Shown: positions 55,337 through 62,970 of the stretch, one piece after another
How positions within the stretch are numbered: position 1 is the stretch's first letter
Layout of the letters: the number at the start of each line of letters is the position of its first letter
The notes under the pieces: generated by a model
The model's database searches: none
What the model saw: the letters and a program-made list of their open reading frames with translations, nothing else
What the model was told of the DNA's origin: nothing
Program-made: the position numbers and the translations under genes
From: an uncultured Gammaproteobacteria bacterium
GTDB lineage: Bacteria; Pseudomonadota; Gammaproteobacteria; Coxiellales; Coxiellaceae
Assembly (NCBI GenBank): GCA_902581285.1
Contig: CACHNP010000002.1
Span: 1-64,000, forward strand
DNA: 64,000 nt
Reading direction: 5' to 3'

Positions 55337-56331
55337 AATACCCGTGGTTAGAACCTCATTTGTCCGTGTTGACTTCATCTTGGGGGCAACAAAAACTGCC
55401 TCAGGCTATCGTGTTGACTGGGCAGCAGGGTGTTGGAAAATTAACTTTGGCGTTTTCCTTAGCGAAGTTTGTTTTATGTCAAAATAAGTTGAATCAAAAA
55501 CAACCTTGTGGTCGTTGTCGTTCTTGTGAATTGTTTTCCGCAGGAAACCACACTGATTTGATTCAGGTGGGTTTGCAAGATAAAAGCAAATTCATTAAAG
55601 TCGATCAAATACGTCAACTCTCAGAAAAATTGAACAAGACTTCATTAGCGGGTTACCAAGTTGCTGTTATTGCACCCGCTTGTCAAATGAACGCGGCTGC
55701 CGCTAATGCGTTATTAAAAACACTTGAAGAGCCTGCGGGTTCGGTGTTAATTATCTTGGTAGCACACAATTGGACTCGTCTTCCAGCAACGATTATGAGC
55801 CGGTGTCAACGTCTTCATGTTTCGTTAGATGAATCATCGGGTGCATTGGATTGGATACAATCGACGTACCCTGAACAAGATTCGCGTTTGTTGTGGAAAT
55901 TAACTCAAGGTGCGCCTTTATTGATTCGGGAATTATTGGAAGCGGACTATTTTGTTTGTCGTGAGCGTGTTTTATCATGTTTGGAGCAGTCTATGTTGGC
56001 TTCACTTAACCCACTTTCGTGCGTGGGTGAGTGGGTTAAAGGGGATTTGCAGCTCACTATAAAGTTGCTGATTACAATAATTTCTGACTGTGCGAAGTTA
56101 TCATTTGGCTCGGCAGCATCGAATTTGATTAATGTGGATGAGGCATCAAGGTTAAATAAGATGGCCCAACTTAAAGGGTCTGAAGCATGGAGCTCTCTCT
56201 ATCAGCGGTGTCTCGAATTTCAACGACTCATGCTATCTGGGGTGGCAATTAACCCTCAGCTAACACTGGAGAACATCATGTTGCTATGGCTTGATTTTTG
56301 TAAACAAAGTTCGGGGGTGTCGTTGTGTTGA
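55333..56331 (+). CDS. holB: DNA polymerase III delta-prime subunit
   Basis: HolB is part of the clamp loader. I prefer GTG 55333 (KYPWLEPHLSVLTSS), preceded by AAGGGGGG; an ATG at 55318 is in frame. The ~332-residue protein has a modified P-loop (TGQQGVGKLTLAFSLAK), a four-cysteine zinc module (CPCGRCRSCELF pattern) and ANALLKTLEEPAGSV, with the SRC sensor (IMSRCQRL). In this protein the P-loop keeps GxGK, whereas delta-prime usually does not hydrolyse ATP. It overlaps tmk upstream and tatD downstream. Confidence 0.93.
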   Translation: MKYPWLEPHLSVLTSSWGQQKLPQAIVLTGQQGVGKLTLAFSLAKFVLCQNKLNQKQPCGRCRSCELFSAGNHTDLIQVGLQDKSKFIKVDQIRQLSEKLNKTSLAGYQVAVIAPACQMNAAAANALLKTLEEPAGSVLIILVAHNWTRLPATIMSRCQRLHVSLDESSGALDWIQSTYPEQDSRLLWKLTQGAPLLIRELLEADYFVCRERVLSCLEQSMLASLNPLSCVGEWVKGDLQLTIKLLITIISDCAKLSFGSAASNLINVDEASRLNKMAQLKGSEAWSSLYQRCLEFQRLMLSGVAINPQLTLENIMLLWLDFCKQSSGVSLC

Positions 56332-57095
56332 TAGATTCACATTGTCATTTGGACCTGTTGGATTTGGATCGTCTTGGGCTTTCATTAGATGAAATTGTTG
56401 CCTCCGCTAAAGCGATAGGCGTTGATCGAATGTTAACAATAGGTATTAATTTATCGGATGCTCAGCGTGTGATTGATATTGCTAATCGTTATGAGGGTGT
56501 ATATAGCTCCGTTGGCTTACACCCGAGTGAAAAGGTATCGATTGAACCCGTTGAAAGTGATTATCTGTGTTTGGCAACCAACCCAAAGGTTGTGGCGATT
56601 GGTGAAATGGGACTTGATTATTACTACAATAAGGACGGATTGGATGTGCAACGCGATCGTTTTCGCTGTCAAATACGAGTCGCTAGACAGTGTCAAAAAC
56701 CCATTATTGTACACACGCGTGATGCGGTTGAGCATACCATGCAAATTATGAGCGAAGAAAAGGCAACGGAGTGTGGTGGTGTGATGCATTGTTTCACTGA
56801 AGGCATTGAGCTGGCGCGTTTCGCTTTGGATTTGGGTTTTTATATTTCTTTTTCAGGCATCGTGACATTTAAAAACGCAAAAAATGTTCAAGCTGTGGCG
56901 AAAGAGGTTCCGCTAGACAGAATATTGATAGAAACGGATTCGCCATATTTAACCCCTGTTCCTCTTCGTGGAAAGCCCAACAAGCCTGAGTATGTTCGTT
57001 TTGTTGCGGAGTATTTAGCCCAGCTGAAGGGGGTTTCTTATGATGAGGTGTGTTCTCAAACCACGCGCAATTTTAACAGGTTGTTTAAGCTTTGA
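56325..57095 (+). CDS. tatD: TatD-family metal-dependent hydrolase (3'-5' DNase)
   Basis: The GTG at 56325 overlaps the end of holB by seven bases (LIDSHCHLDLLD). The 256-residue protein has the TIM-barrel metal site: the HxH of SHCHLD, then AIGEMGLDYYY, IVHTRDA, VMHCFTEG and ILIETDSPYLTPVP. All metal ligands of the family are present. This copy, after holB, corresponds to the YcfH branch. A bidirectional terminator follows. Confidence 0.96.
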   Translation: MLIDSHCHLDLLDLDRLGLSLDEIVASAKAIGVDRMLTIGINLSDAQRVIDIANRYEGVYSSVGLHPSEKVSIEPVESDYLCLATNPKVVAIGEMGLDYYYNKDGLDVQRDRFRCQIRVARQCQKPIIVHTRDAVEHTMQIMSEEKATECGGVMHCFTEGIELARFALDLGFYISFSGIVTFKNAKNVQAVAKEVPLDRILIETDSPYLTPVPLRGKPNKPEYVRFVAEYLAQLKGVSYDEVCSQTTRNFNRLFKL

Positions 57096-57168
57096 TTTTA
57101 AGTTCTGAGTGATAACTGGCGCTTGAGTTTACTGCTGTGTGTCTTTAGGTCAATTATGTGTGTGATTT

Positions 57169-57200
57169 AAAAGAAAGCCTGCTTTAGCAGGCTTTCTTTT
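57169..57200. terminator. Bidirectional rho-independent terminator between tatD and glnII
   Basis: A perfect 14-bp stem, AAAAGAAAGCCTGC (57169-57182) with GCAGGCTTTCTTTT (57187-57200), closes a TTTA loop. The stem ends in A/T tracts on both sides and therefore can stop transcription from both converging genes. Confidence 0.95.
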
Positions 57201-57206
57201 GTTTGT

Positions 57207-58280
57207 TTACTTGACTGTCTTATTGCTGTTGATTTCAGCATGACAGATGGTTGTAATCAGCATGGCTGATACTTCATAGGGGTCTGCATTCGCGCCTGGG
57301 CGTCTGTCTTCAATGTAGCCATAGCCGTCTTGTGCCACCGCTTGCGGAATGCGAATAGACGCTCCGCGGTCAGAAACACCGTGGCTAAATTGATTTATGT
57401 GAGCGGTTTCGTGCTGTCCGGTGAGTCTTTCTGATAACCCATGGCCGTACACAGTAATATGTTCGTGGTGTTTTTTCGAAAGCGCTTCAATGGCATCTTC
57501 GATTGCTTTAGCTCCGGTTTCTTTATTTCGCATTGCAGCGGTTGAAAAATTGGTGTGTTTCCCAGCGCCATTCCAGTCTCCTTTAACGGGTTTAGGGTCT
57601 AATGTTGCGGTGATGTTGTATTCTTCACCAATTCGGTAAAGAAGCCAGCGAGCAAACCAGAGGTGATCACTGATGGTCAGTGTGTCAGCCGATTCACCTT
57701 CGATGCCGCGGTAACCCACTTGAAATTCCCATTGGCCTGGCATCACTTCGGCATTGATACCGTAAAGCATCAAGCCAGCCTCTAAGCACGCTTGAGTGTG
57801 ATCTTGAACTAGTTCTCTACCAAACACTTCGTCAGCACCAACACCGCAGTAAAATGGGCCTTGTGGAGCAGGGTAACCATTGTCGGGCCAGCCCAGTGGC
57901 GTGTTTCCCTGAAATAAGGTGTATTCTTGCTCAAACCCAACCCAGGCATCGGCTTTATCAGCACCTTGTTCGAGTAGTTGACGCAGTTTGCTTCGAGTGT
58001 TTGTTTTATGAGGCGTGTGATCTGGGTTATAAACCTCACACAAAACTAAGTAACTTTCATTGGGCAATAACGGGTTTCTAATGAAATTAACCGGCTTGAG
58101 AATGAGGTCTGAGTAGCGGCCTTCTGCTTGGTAGGTTGATGAGCCATCAAAGCCCCACTCCGGGAAATCCTTCAGTTGCATACCGTCTTGACTTGAGTTA
58201 GGCAGTATTCGAGTTTTTGATCGCAGTTTTTTTGTGGGCTTTGCTCCATCGAGCCAGATATAAGTTGCTTGTGCTAGCAT
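57207..58280 (-). CDS. Glutamine synthetase type II (eukaryotic-type)
   Basis: This enzyme makes glutamine from glutamate and ammonia. I use the ATG at 58280 (LAQATYIWLDG), with AAGGA about eight bases upstream; a longer frame to 58310 is open. The ~357-residue product has the GSII hallmarks: FPEWGFDGSSTYQAEGRYSD, WVGFEQEYTLF, VMPGQWEFQVGY, GKHTNFST and SDRGASIRIP. It lacks the extra length of the common GSI (about 470 aa) and its adenylylation-site region, so GlnE-type control is not expected. GSII is unusual in gammaproteobacteria, and acquisition by transfer is possible. It stands alone between a terminator and a GNAT gene. Confidence 0.93.
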   Translation of the reverse strand: MLAQATYIWLDGAKPTKKLRSKTRILPNSSQDGMQLKDFPEWGFDGSSTYQAEGRYSDLILKPVNFIRNPLLPNESYLVLCEVYNPDHTPHKTNTRSKLRQLLEQGADKADAWVGFEQEYTLFQGNTPLGWPDNGYPAPQGPFYCGVGADEVFGRELVQDHTQACLEAGLMLYGINAEVMPGQWEFQVGYRGIEGESADTLTISDHLWFARWLLYRIGEEYNITATLDPKPVKGDWNGAGKHTNFSTAAMRNKETGAKAIEDAIEALSKKHHEHITVYGHGLSERLTGQHETAHINQFSHGVSDRGASIRIPQAVAQDGYGYIEDRRPGANADPYEVSAMLITTICHAEINSNKTVK

Positions 58281-58335
58281 GATTGATGTCCTTGTTAATA
58301 AAAATACCAATTATTACTTAGCAACTTGATATGCG

Positions 58336-58920
58336 TCAACCTTTAATTTCATGACTAGGGATGTGAAGCGTAAAACGTTCTACATCGTGTAGTTGGCCTT
58401 GAAATAAACGGCTCTTGATTAGTGTTTTATCGAAAACAAACCGATTTTTTTTTAATACGTGAATCGAGGCATGGTTGGATTTTGTTGTCAGGGCGAAAAA
58501 GTGGTTTCGTTCCATTTGGTTTTGAGCGTATGCTAGGACTTTTTTAATAGCCAGTTGGGTGATGCCTTTCGACCAGTGGTCTTTGTGTAAGTCATAACAA
58601 AGCTCAAGTTGGCTCTGGTCACGCTCGTAAAATCCGATAGCCCCAATCATGGTGTTTGTTTTTGATTCAGCAATAGCCCAGTAGATGCCTTTTTGTTCGT
58701 AAAATAGATTTCGACAATAGAGAATCTCATTTTTAGCTTGTTCTATGTTTTGGGGGATATCGGCAAGAATGTGTTTGTATACGGCGGGGTGGTTGTAATA
58801 GGTGAGAAAATCCAATGTGTCAGAAACTGCTTGTTCTCTTAAATGGTAGTTTTCATTAAGCTTAATTTGGGGGAAAGGGAGCTGGTAGCCTGGTTTTTGA
58901 CCATTTCCTTGGATTGTCAT
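58336..58920 (-). CDS. GNAT-family N-acetyltransferase (RimJ-like)
   Basis: The ATG at 58920 has AAGGTAG six bases upstream. The 194-residue product follows the Acetyltransf_3 pattern: HLREQAVSDTLDFLTYYNHP, MIGAIGFYERDQSQLELCYDLH, then the acetyl-CoA-binding turn HWSKGITQLAIKKVLAYA and ALTTKSNHASIHVLKKNRF. The substrate may be a ribosomal protein terminus or a small molecule; nothing in the neighbourhood tells which. It lies 55 bases upstream of the GSII gene on the same strand. Confidence 0.9.
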   Translation of the reverse strand: MTIQGNGQKPGYQLPFPQIKLNENYHLREQAVSDTLDFLTYYNHPAVYKHILADIPQNIEQAKNEILYCRNLFYEQKGIYWAIAESKTNTMIGAIGFYERDQSQLELCYDLHKDHWSKGITQLAIKKVLAYAQNQMERNHFFALTTKSNHASIHVLKKNRFVFDKTLIKSRLFQGQLHDVERFTLHIPSHEIKG

Positions 58921-59006
58921 GGAAAACTACCTTAAAAAAATATTTCTTAACTTATCACTAATGATAACTTTTTGGCAAAAATAGGCAAGTTATTTTGCTT
59001 TTTTGA

Positions 59007-59027
59007 TTTGACTTGCTTTGAGTCAAA
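59007..59027. promoter_or_regulatory. Inverted repeat TTTGACT-n7-AGTCAAA upstream of recJ
   Basis: A perfect 7-bp inverted repeat with a seven-base centre, about 170 bases before recJ and 90 bases from the GNAT start. Its spacing fits a dimeric regulator's operator, but no -10 element at the right distance is obvious. Confidence 0.35.
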
Positions 59028-59197
59028 ATAATTTACAAAATGCGGGAAAAGCCTGCTTGATTTTTTTTTATTTAGAGTTAGAATTAAGTAAGAGAATGAT
59101 TACTCAACATATTATTTTTTAACTGCTTTCACATCACCACAAAACCATAGGGATGTTTTTTTATATAGGTTTTGCTTATTAAGCCAAGGGACTTGTT

Positions 59198-60931
59198 ATG
59201 TCTAAACGCATTGTTCGTCGAGAGAACTTTGAACAATCAGTCGAGCTAGAGGATTTACCTCTTTTGCTTCAGCGTATTTATGCGCACAGAGAAATCACTT
59301 CCAAACAACAGCTTTCAAGAGAGCTCACTCATTTATTGCCATTCAATCTTTTGAAAAACATTGATCAGGCGGTGGCTTTGTTGGTCAGTGCCGTGGTTGA
59401 GCAAAAGAAAATTATTATTATTGGAGATTTTGACGCCGATGGTGCGACCAGCACTACATTGGCTGTTAAGGCGCTCCGGGCTTTTGGTGCTCAGCATGTT
59501 GACTATCTAGTTCCGAACCGTTTTGAATACGGTTATGGTTTGACACCAGAAATCGTTGAAGTTGCTAAGAAACGGCAACCGGATTTGATTATCACAGTGG
59601 ATAATGGGATTTCCAGCCTGGCTGGTGTTAAAGTGGCGCAAGACGCTGGCATTGAGGTCTTGGTAACGGATCATCATTTGCCTGGTGATTACGTTCCTGA
59701 GTGCGTGATTGTGAATCCCAATCAAAAAGGGGGCAGCTTTCCCAGTAAATCAATGGCTGGTGTGGGCGTCATTTTCTATGTGATGTTAGCTTTACGATCA
59801 GGTCTTAAGGAGCAAGGCTGGTTTGAACAGAGCGGAGTTACCATTCCTAATATGGCACGTTACCTTGATCTGGTTGCCTTAGGTACTGTGGCAGATGTGG
59901 TTCCATTGGATCAGAATAATCGGATTTTGGTTCATCATGGACTGTGTCGTATTCGTGCTGGAAAAGCATCGGTTGGTATAAAAGCACTGATTCAAATCAG
60001 TGGTCGTCAGTACAAACAAATCAAAGCTTCTGACTTGGGGTACATTATTGGCCCGAGGTTGAATGCTGCCGGTCGGTTGGATGATATGTCACGAGGAGTC
60101 AACTGCCTGTTATCTGATGACTACAACCACTCATTACAGATAGCAGAAAGTTTAAATGAGTTGAATGTTGAGAGACGTGCTTTAGAAATGCAGATGCAAA
60201 CAGAGGCTTTTAAGGCTTTGGAGCAGCTTGATAAACGAACCGATCCACTTTTTGGCTTGGCTGTGTATCAGGAGCATTGGCACCAAGGAATCATTGGCCT
60301 GTTAGCGGCACGTTTAAAAGAACGTTATCATTGCCCGGTTATTGCTTTTGCTGAAGAATCAGAAGACTCCATCAAGGGTTCTGCACGTTCTGTATCTGGT
60401 ATCCATATTCGTGATGCGTTGGATTTGATTGCTAAACGCCACCCCCATTTGATAGCAAAATTTGGAGGCCATGCCATGGCGGCTGGGCTTTCTATCAAAA
60501 AAGCTGATTTTGAGGAATTTTCGCGGGTTTTTAATGAAACCATTACTGAGCTTGCCAGTAACGAGCGATTAGAGGCATTTGTTTATACGGATGGTGAACT
60601 AACAGTTGAACATTTTAATCTAGAAACGGCAAATTTGTTAAGGCGAAGTGGGCCTTGGGGGCAAGGTTTCCCTGAGCCTTTATTTGACGGCCATTTTTCA
60701 GTGATTGAACAGAAACTGGTTGGGCAAAATCATCTCAAATTGCTATTGATGTCACCGGATTGCGACTATTGCTTGGATGCGATTGCATTTAATGTTGATA
60801 CAACCGTTTGGCCGAATGAAAACTGCACCACTATACAGGCAGCTTATCGTCTTGATGTCAATTTTTATCGTGGCCGCGAGAAACTCCAATTGTTGGTCGA
60901 AGAATTTTCCCCTTTAGCTGAAGCTGAATGA
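59198..60931 (+). CDS. recJ: Single-stranded-DNA exonuclease RecJ
   Basis: RecJ digests single-stranded DNA 5'-3' in recombination and mismatch repair. The 577-residue product equals the E. coli length. It contains the DHH motifs: IIIGDFDADGATSTT, DLIITVDNGIS, VTDHHLPGD and ALGTVADVVPL, and the DHHA1 part with GRLDDMSRG and KFGGHAMAAGLS. An OB-fold region ends the protein. ychJ starts within its stop. Confidence 0.97.
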   Translation: MSKRIVRRENFEQSVELEDLPLLLQRIYAHREITSKQQLSRELTHLLPFNLLKNIDQAVALLVSAVVEQKKIIIIGDFDADGATSTTLAVKALRAFGAQHVDYLVPNRFEYGYGLTPEIVEVAKKRQPDLIITVDNGISSLAGVKVAQDAGIEVLVTDHHLPGDYVPECVIVNPNQKGGSFPSKSMAGVGVIFYVMLALRSGLKEQGWFEQSGVTIPNMARYLDLVALGTVADVVPLDQNNRILVHHGLCRIRAGKASVGIKALIQISGRQYKQIKASDLGYIIGPRLNAAGRLDDMSRGVNCLLSDDYNHSLQIAESLNELNVERRALEMQMQTEAFKALEQLDKRTDPLFGLAVYQEHWHQGIIGLLAARLKERYHCPVIAFAEESEDSIKGSARSVSGIHIRDALDLIAKRHPHLIAKFGGHAMAAGLSIKKADFEEFSRVFNETITELASNERLEAFVYTDGELTVEHFNLETANLLRRSGPWGQGFPEPLFDGHFSVIEQKLVGQNHLKLLLMSPDCDYCLDAIAFNVDTTVWPNENCTTIQAAYRLDVNFYRGREKLQLLVEEFSPLAEAE

Positions 60932-61410
60932 GGGCATGTTATTGCGGCTCATCACTGGCCTTTAATTTTTGCTGTCAGCCAGTTATCAAGTCAATTAAAA
61001 AGGCCGAAACAGCGGAGCAACTGATGCGCTCTCGTTATACGGCTTTTGTCATTCATGATATCTCTTATATACAAAAGACGGTGGCAGGCGATGCCGCTGT
61101 TATGTTTTCATTTGATGATGCGTTAAGTTGGTCGCACGCGGTGGATTGGGAAGAGCTTCAGGTATTAAGGCATCAATTGCTGAGTCAGCAAAGGGCCTAC
61201 GTTTGTTTTAAAGTGTTTATGCGTGAGAACGGTGTTGGGCTTTGTCTTTATGAGAAAAGTGAATTTAAACTCATACAAGGACTTTGGTATTACACTGGAG
61301 CTTTGAGTCATTGCGTGGATGCCAAAGCTTACAGGGATAAAAAACAGGTTACTAAAAATGATTTGTGTCCATGTCAGAGTGGGCGGCGATTCAAGCACTG
61401 TTGTTGGTGA
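60928..61410 (+). CDS. ychJ: YchJ-family SEC-C motif protein
   Basis: The 160-residue protein has SEC-C zinc motifs at both ends: CYCGSSLAFNFCC near the start and CPCQSGRRFKHCC at the end. In between is the NTF2-like domain with AEQLMRSRYTAFVIHDISYI, the YchJ/UPF0225 signature. The ATG overlaps the recJ stop by four bases, so translation is coupled. Function is unknown in the family. Confidence 0.93.
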   Translation: MRACYCGSSLAFNFCCQPVIKSIKKAETAEQLMRSRYTAFVIHDISYIQKTVAGDAAVMFSFDDALSWSHAVDWEELQVLRHQLLSQQRAYVCFKVFMRENGVGLCLYEKSEFKLIQGLWYYTGALSHCVDAKAYRDKKQVTKNDLCPCQSGRRFKHCCW

Positions 61411-61504
61411 TTGTTTTCATTCGGGGTGCTCATTTTACACTTTTCTATCGTAGCTAAAAAAATAGGGTCTCATGATTTCTGGGTGTGATAAAAGTTAGTT
61501 TGCT

Positions 61505-61544
61505 CAAAAAAAAGAACAAGCTGGGCTCGCTGTGCTCTTTTTTG
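61505..61544 (+). terminator. Imperfect rho-independent terminator after ychJ
   Basis: AAAAAGAACAAGC and GCTGTGCTCTTTTTT can pair around a TGGGCTC loop, with one bulged G and one A-C mismatch, and the 3' arm ends in a T tract. It probably ends the recJ-ychJ transcript. Confidence 0.5.
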
Positions 61545-61604
61545 TAATAAACAGAACAATGTACATTAACTAAAAAGTAAATGCGTTAGTATTTAACTAC
61601 GTCC

Positions 61605-61633
61605 TTTAATGGCTAAAATTATATAGGTATAAT
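61605..61633 (+). promoter_or_regulatory. Promoter of the exported-protein gene at 61712
   Basis: TTTAAT (61605-61610), 17-base spacer and a perfect TATAAT (61628-61633). Between the terminator after ychJ and the next gene I see nothing else in this 300-base gap. Confidence 0.55.
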
Positions 61634-61711
61634 AATCTTTCTGGTGTTTTGTGTTTTTTTTTTGTCTTTTACTTAGTGGCTAAGTTTTATGGCATAACTA
61701 GGGAGGCCGAT

Positions 61712-62167
61712 ATGAGGCGTTTTTTACTCTGTTTGATGATGTGTGTTCTTCCATTTGGGCTGTTGTATGCAAAATCCGGTGATTTTACCTTACAGTTTAA
61801 TCACATTAATGCGGTTCGTGAAGACGGATTACCGGATTTTAATTCGAATGATAATGCGTATTGCATTGCACAATACCAATCTCGTTTTATTAATGAACTG
61901 GCATCCGTGCATTATCAAATTGATTCACAACATTCGTACCAAACCAGTCAAGCGCATTACCTAAATCAGAATATTGCACTGTATCCTGAAGGTCTTACTG
62001 ATCGTTATAATTTTATCAGTGATGATGTTGGGTCGTTGCACCAGCAGAATGTGATTCGCTTGATTATGAGTGTTGATAAGAATTTCAAATTAGCTCATGG
62101 GTGGGTTATGTTCAAGACTGCAAAAGACTTCAATTGCGTCTTCAGCGGTAAAGCTTCGATTGAATAA
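61712..62167 (+). CDS. Small exported protein of unknown function (151 aa)
   Basis: The ATG at 61712 follows GGGAGG by five bases; the frame is open further upstream to 61649 but without such a site. The product begins with a signal peptide (MRRFLLCLMMCVLPFGLLYAKS), with cleavage likely after LYA. The mature ~130 residues contain two cysteines and are rich in Asn, Gln, His and Tyr. No family is recognised. It has its own promoter. Confidence 0.75.
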   Translation: MRRFLLCLMMCVLPFGLLYAKSGDFTLQFNHINAVREDGLPDFNSNDNAYCIAQYQSRFINELASVHYQIDSQHSYQTSQAHYLNQNIALYPEGLTDRYNFISDDVGSLHQQNVIRLIMSVDKNFKLAHGWVMFKTAKDFNCVFSGKASIE

Positions 62168-62246
62168 CCGCTAGAGGCCATTATAATATCTTTCTCTGAT
62201 CGCGCTTTTCTTTGAAGTGAGAAAAATCTAAAAACAGCTTACTGCG

Positions 62247-62276
62247 TTTGTTTTGGTTCATTTATTGTACTATAAT
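62247..62276 (+). promoter_or_regulatory. Promoter of the gene at 62310
   Basis: A perfect TATAAT (62271-62276) with a weak -35 TTTGTT (62247-62252) at 18 bases. The transcription start would lie about 25 bases before the ATG. Confidence 0.45.
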
Positions 62277-62309
62277 TACAGGAGTTAAACTTGTTTTTAG
62301 GGAGCAATC

Positions 62310-62822
62310 ATGTCAGAAAAAAAATCAGGTCTTTCAGGACTGAAAGAATCATTGGGTCTTGGTAAAATCATGTCAAAAATATCGGAAGTGGTTGACGGCA
62401 AAAAGAGCATGCCTGAGATGAATGAGGATGATGTCATCGGTTGTCGAATAAAAGAAATGCGTGATGAGCTTGATGCGTTACAGAAAACACATGGCGTTCT
62501 GCGTGATCACATAAGAAAATTAAGCCAGAGTTTGGCCATGTTGTTAGATGATGTAATAAAAGAGAGGGAAGCTTCGTGCGACTTGGACGATGATATTGCC
62601 TCACCTTCAGTGAATCAAGAAGCAGATACTGAGAGTTCAGAACAGCCGCCGAAAGCGGCTTCAGCAGAAAAAGAGCCGGAAGAGGTGATTGTGCTTGCGA
62701 GTGATAGTGCAGAGGAAACTAAACAAGATGCGATAGACACTAGTGAGCCACCTGAAGAAGCTCAAGAAACTGTTGCTGAAAAAACAGTTAATGCTACTGA
62801 AGAACAAAAAAAAGACAGTTAA
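62310..62822 (+). CDS. Small acidic protein of unknown function (170 aa)
   Basis: The ATG at 62310 is preceded by AGGGAG at seven bases. Residues 1-35 are Gly/Ser/Lys-rich (SGLSGLKESLGLGKIM). About 45-90 form a helix with coiled-coil spacing (RIKEMRDELDALQKTH...LSQSLAMLLDDVI). The remaining half is a disordered Glu/Ala/Ser tail with net negative charge. No signal peptide. Function unknown. Confidence 0.75.
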   Translation: MSEKKSGLSGLKESLGLGKIMSKISEVVDGKKSMPEMNEDDVIGCRIKEMRDELDALQKTHGVLRDHIRKLSQSLAMLLDDVIKEREASCDLDDDIASPSVNQEADTESSEQPPKAASAEKEPEEVIVLASDSAEETKQDAIDTSEPPEEAQETVAEKTVNATEEQKKDS

Positions 62823-62970
62823 ATTCAGGTCACTGAATGCTGATGCTATTGTAAAAAAACCAGCTGCTTTAGTTTAAATCTCTGTCAGTTAACGTTATTT
62901 TGTTGGATAATCAAAACAAAATTAGGTAAGCTAATCTAGTCTCAATCAACTTAAACAAGGTGAGTGACTC

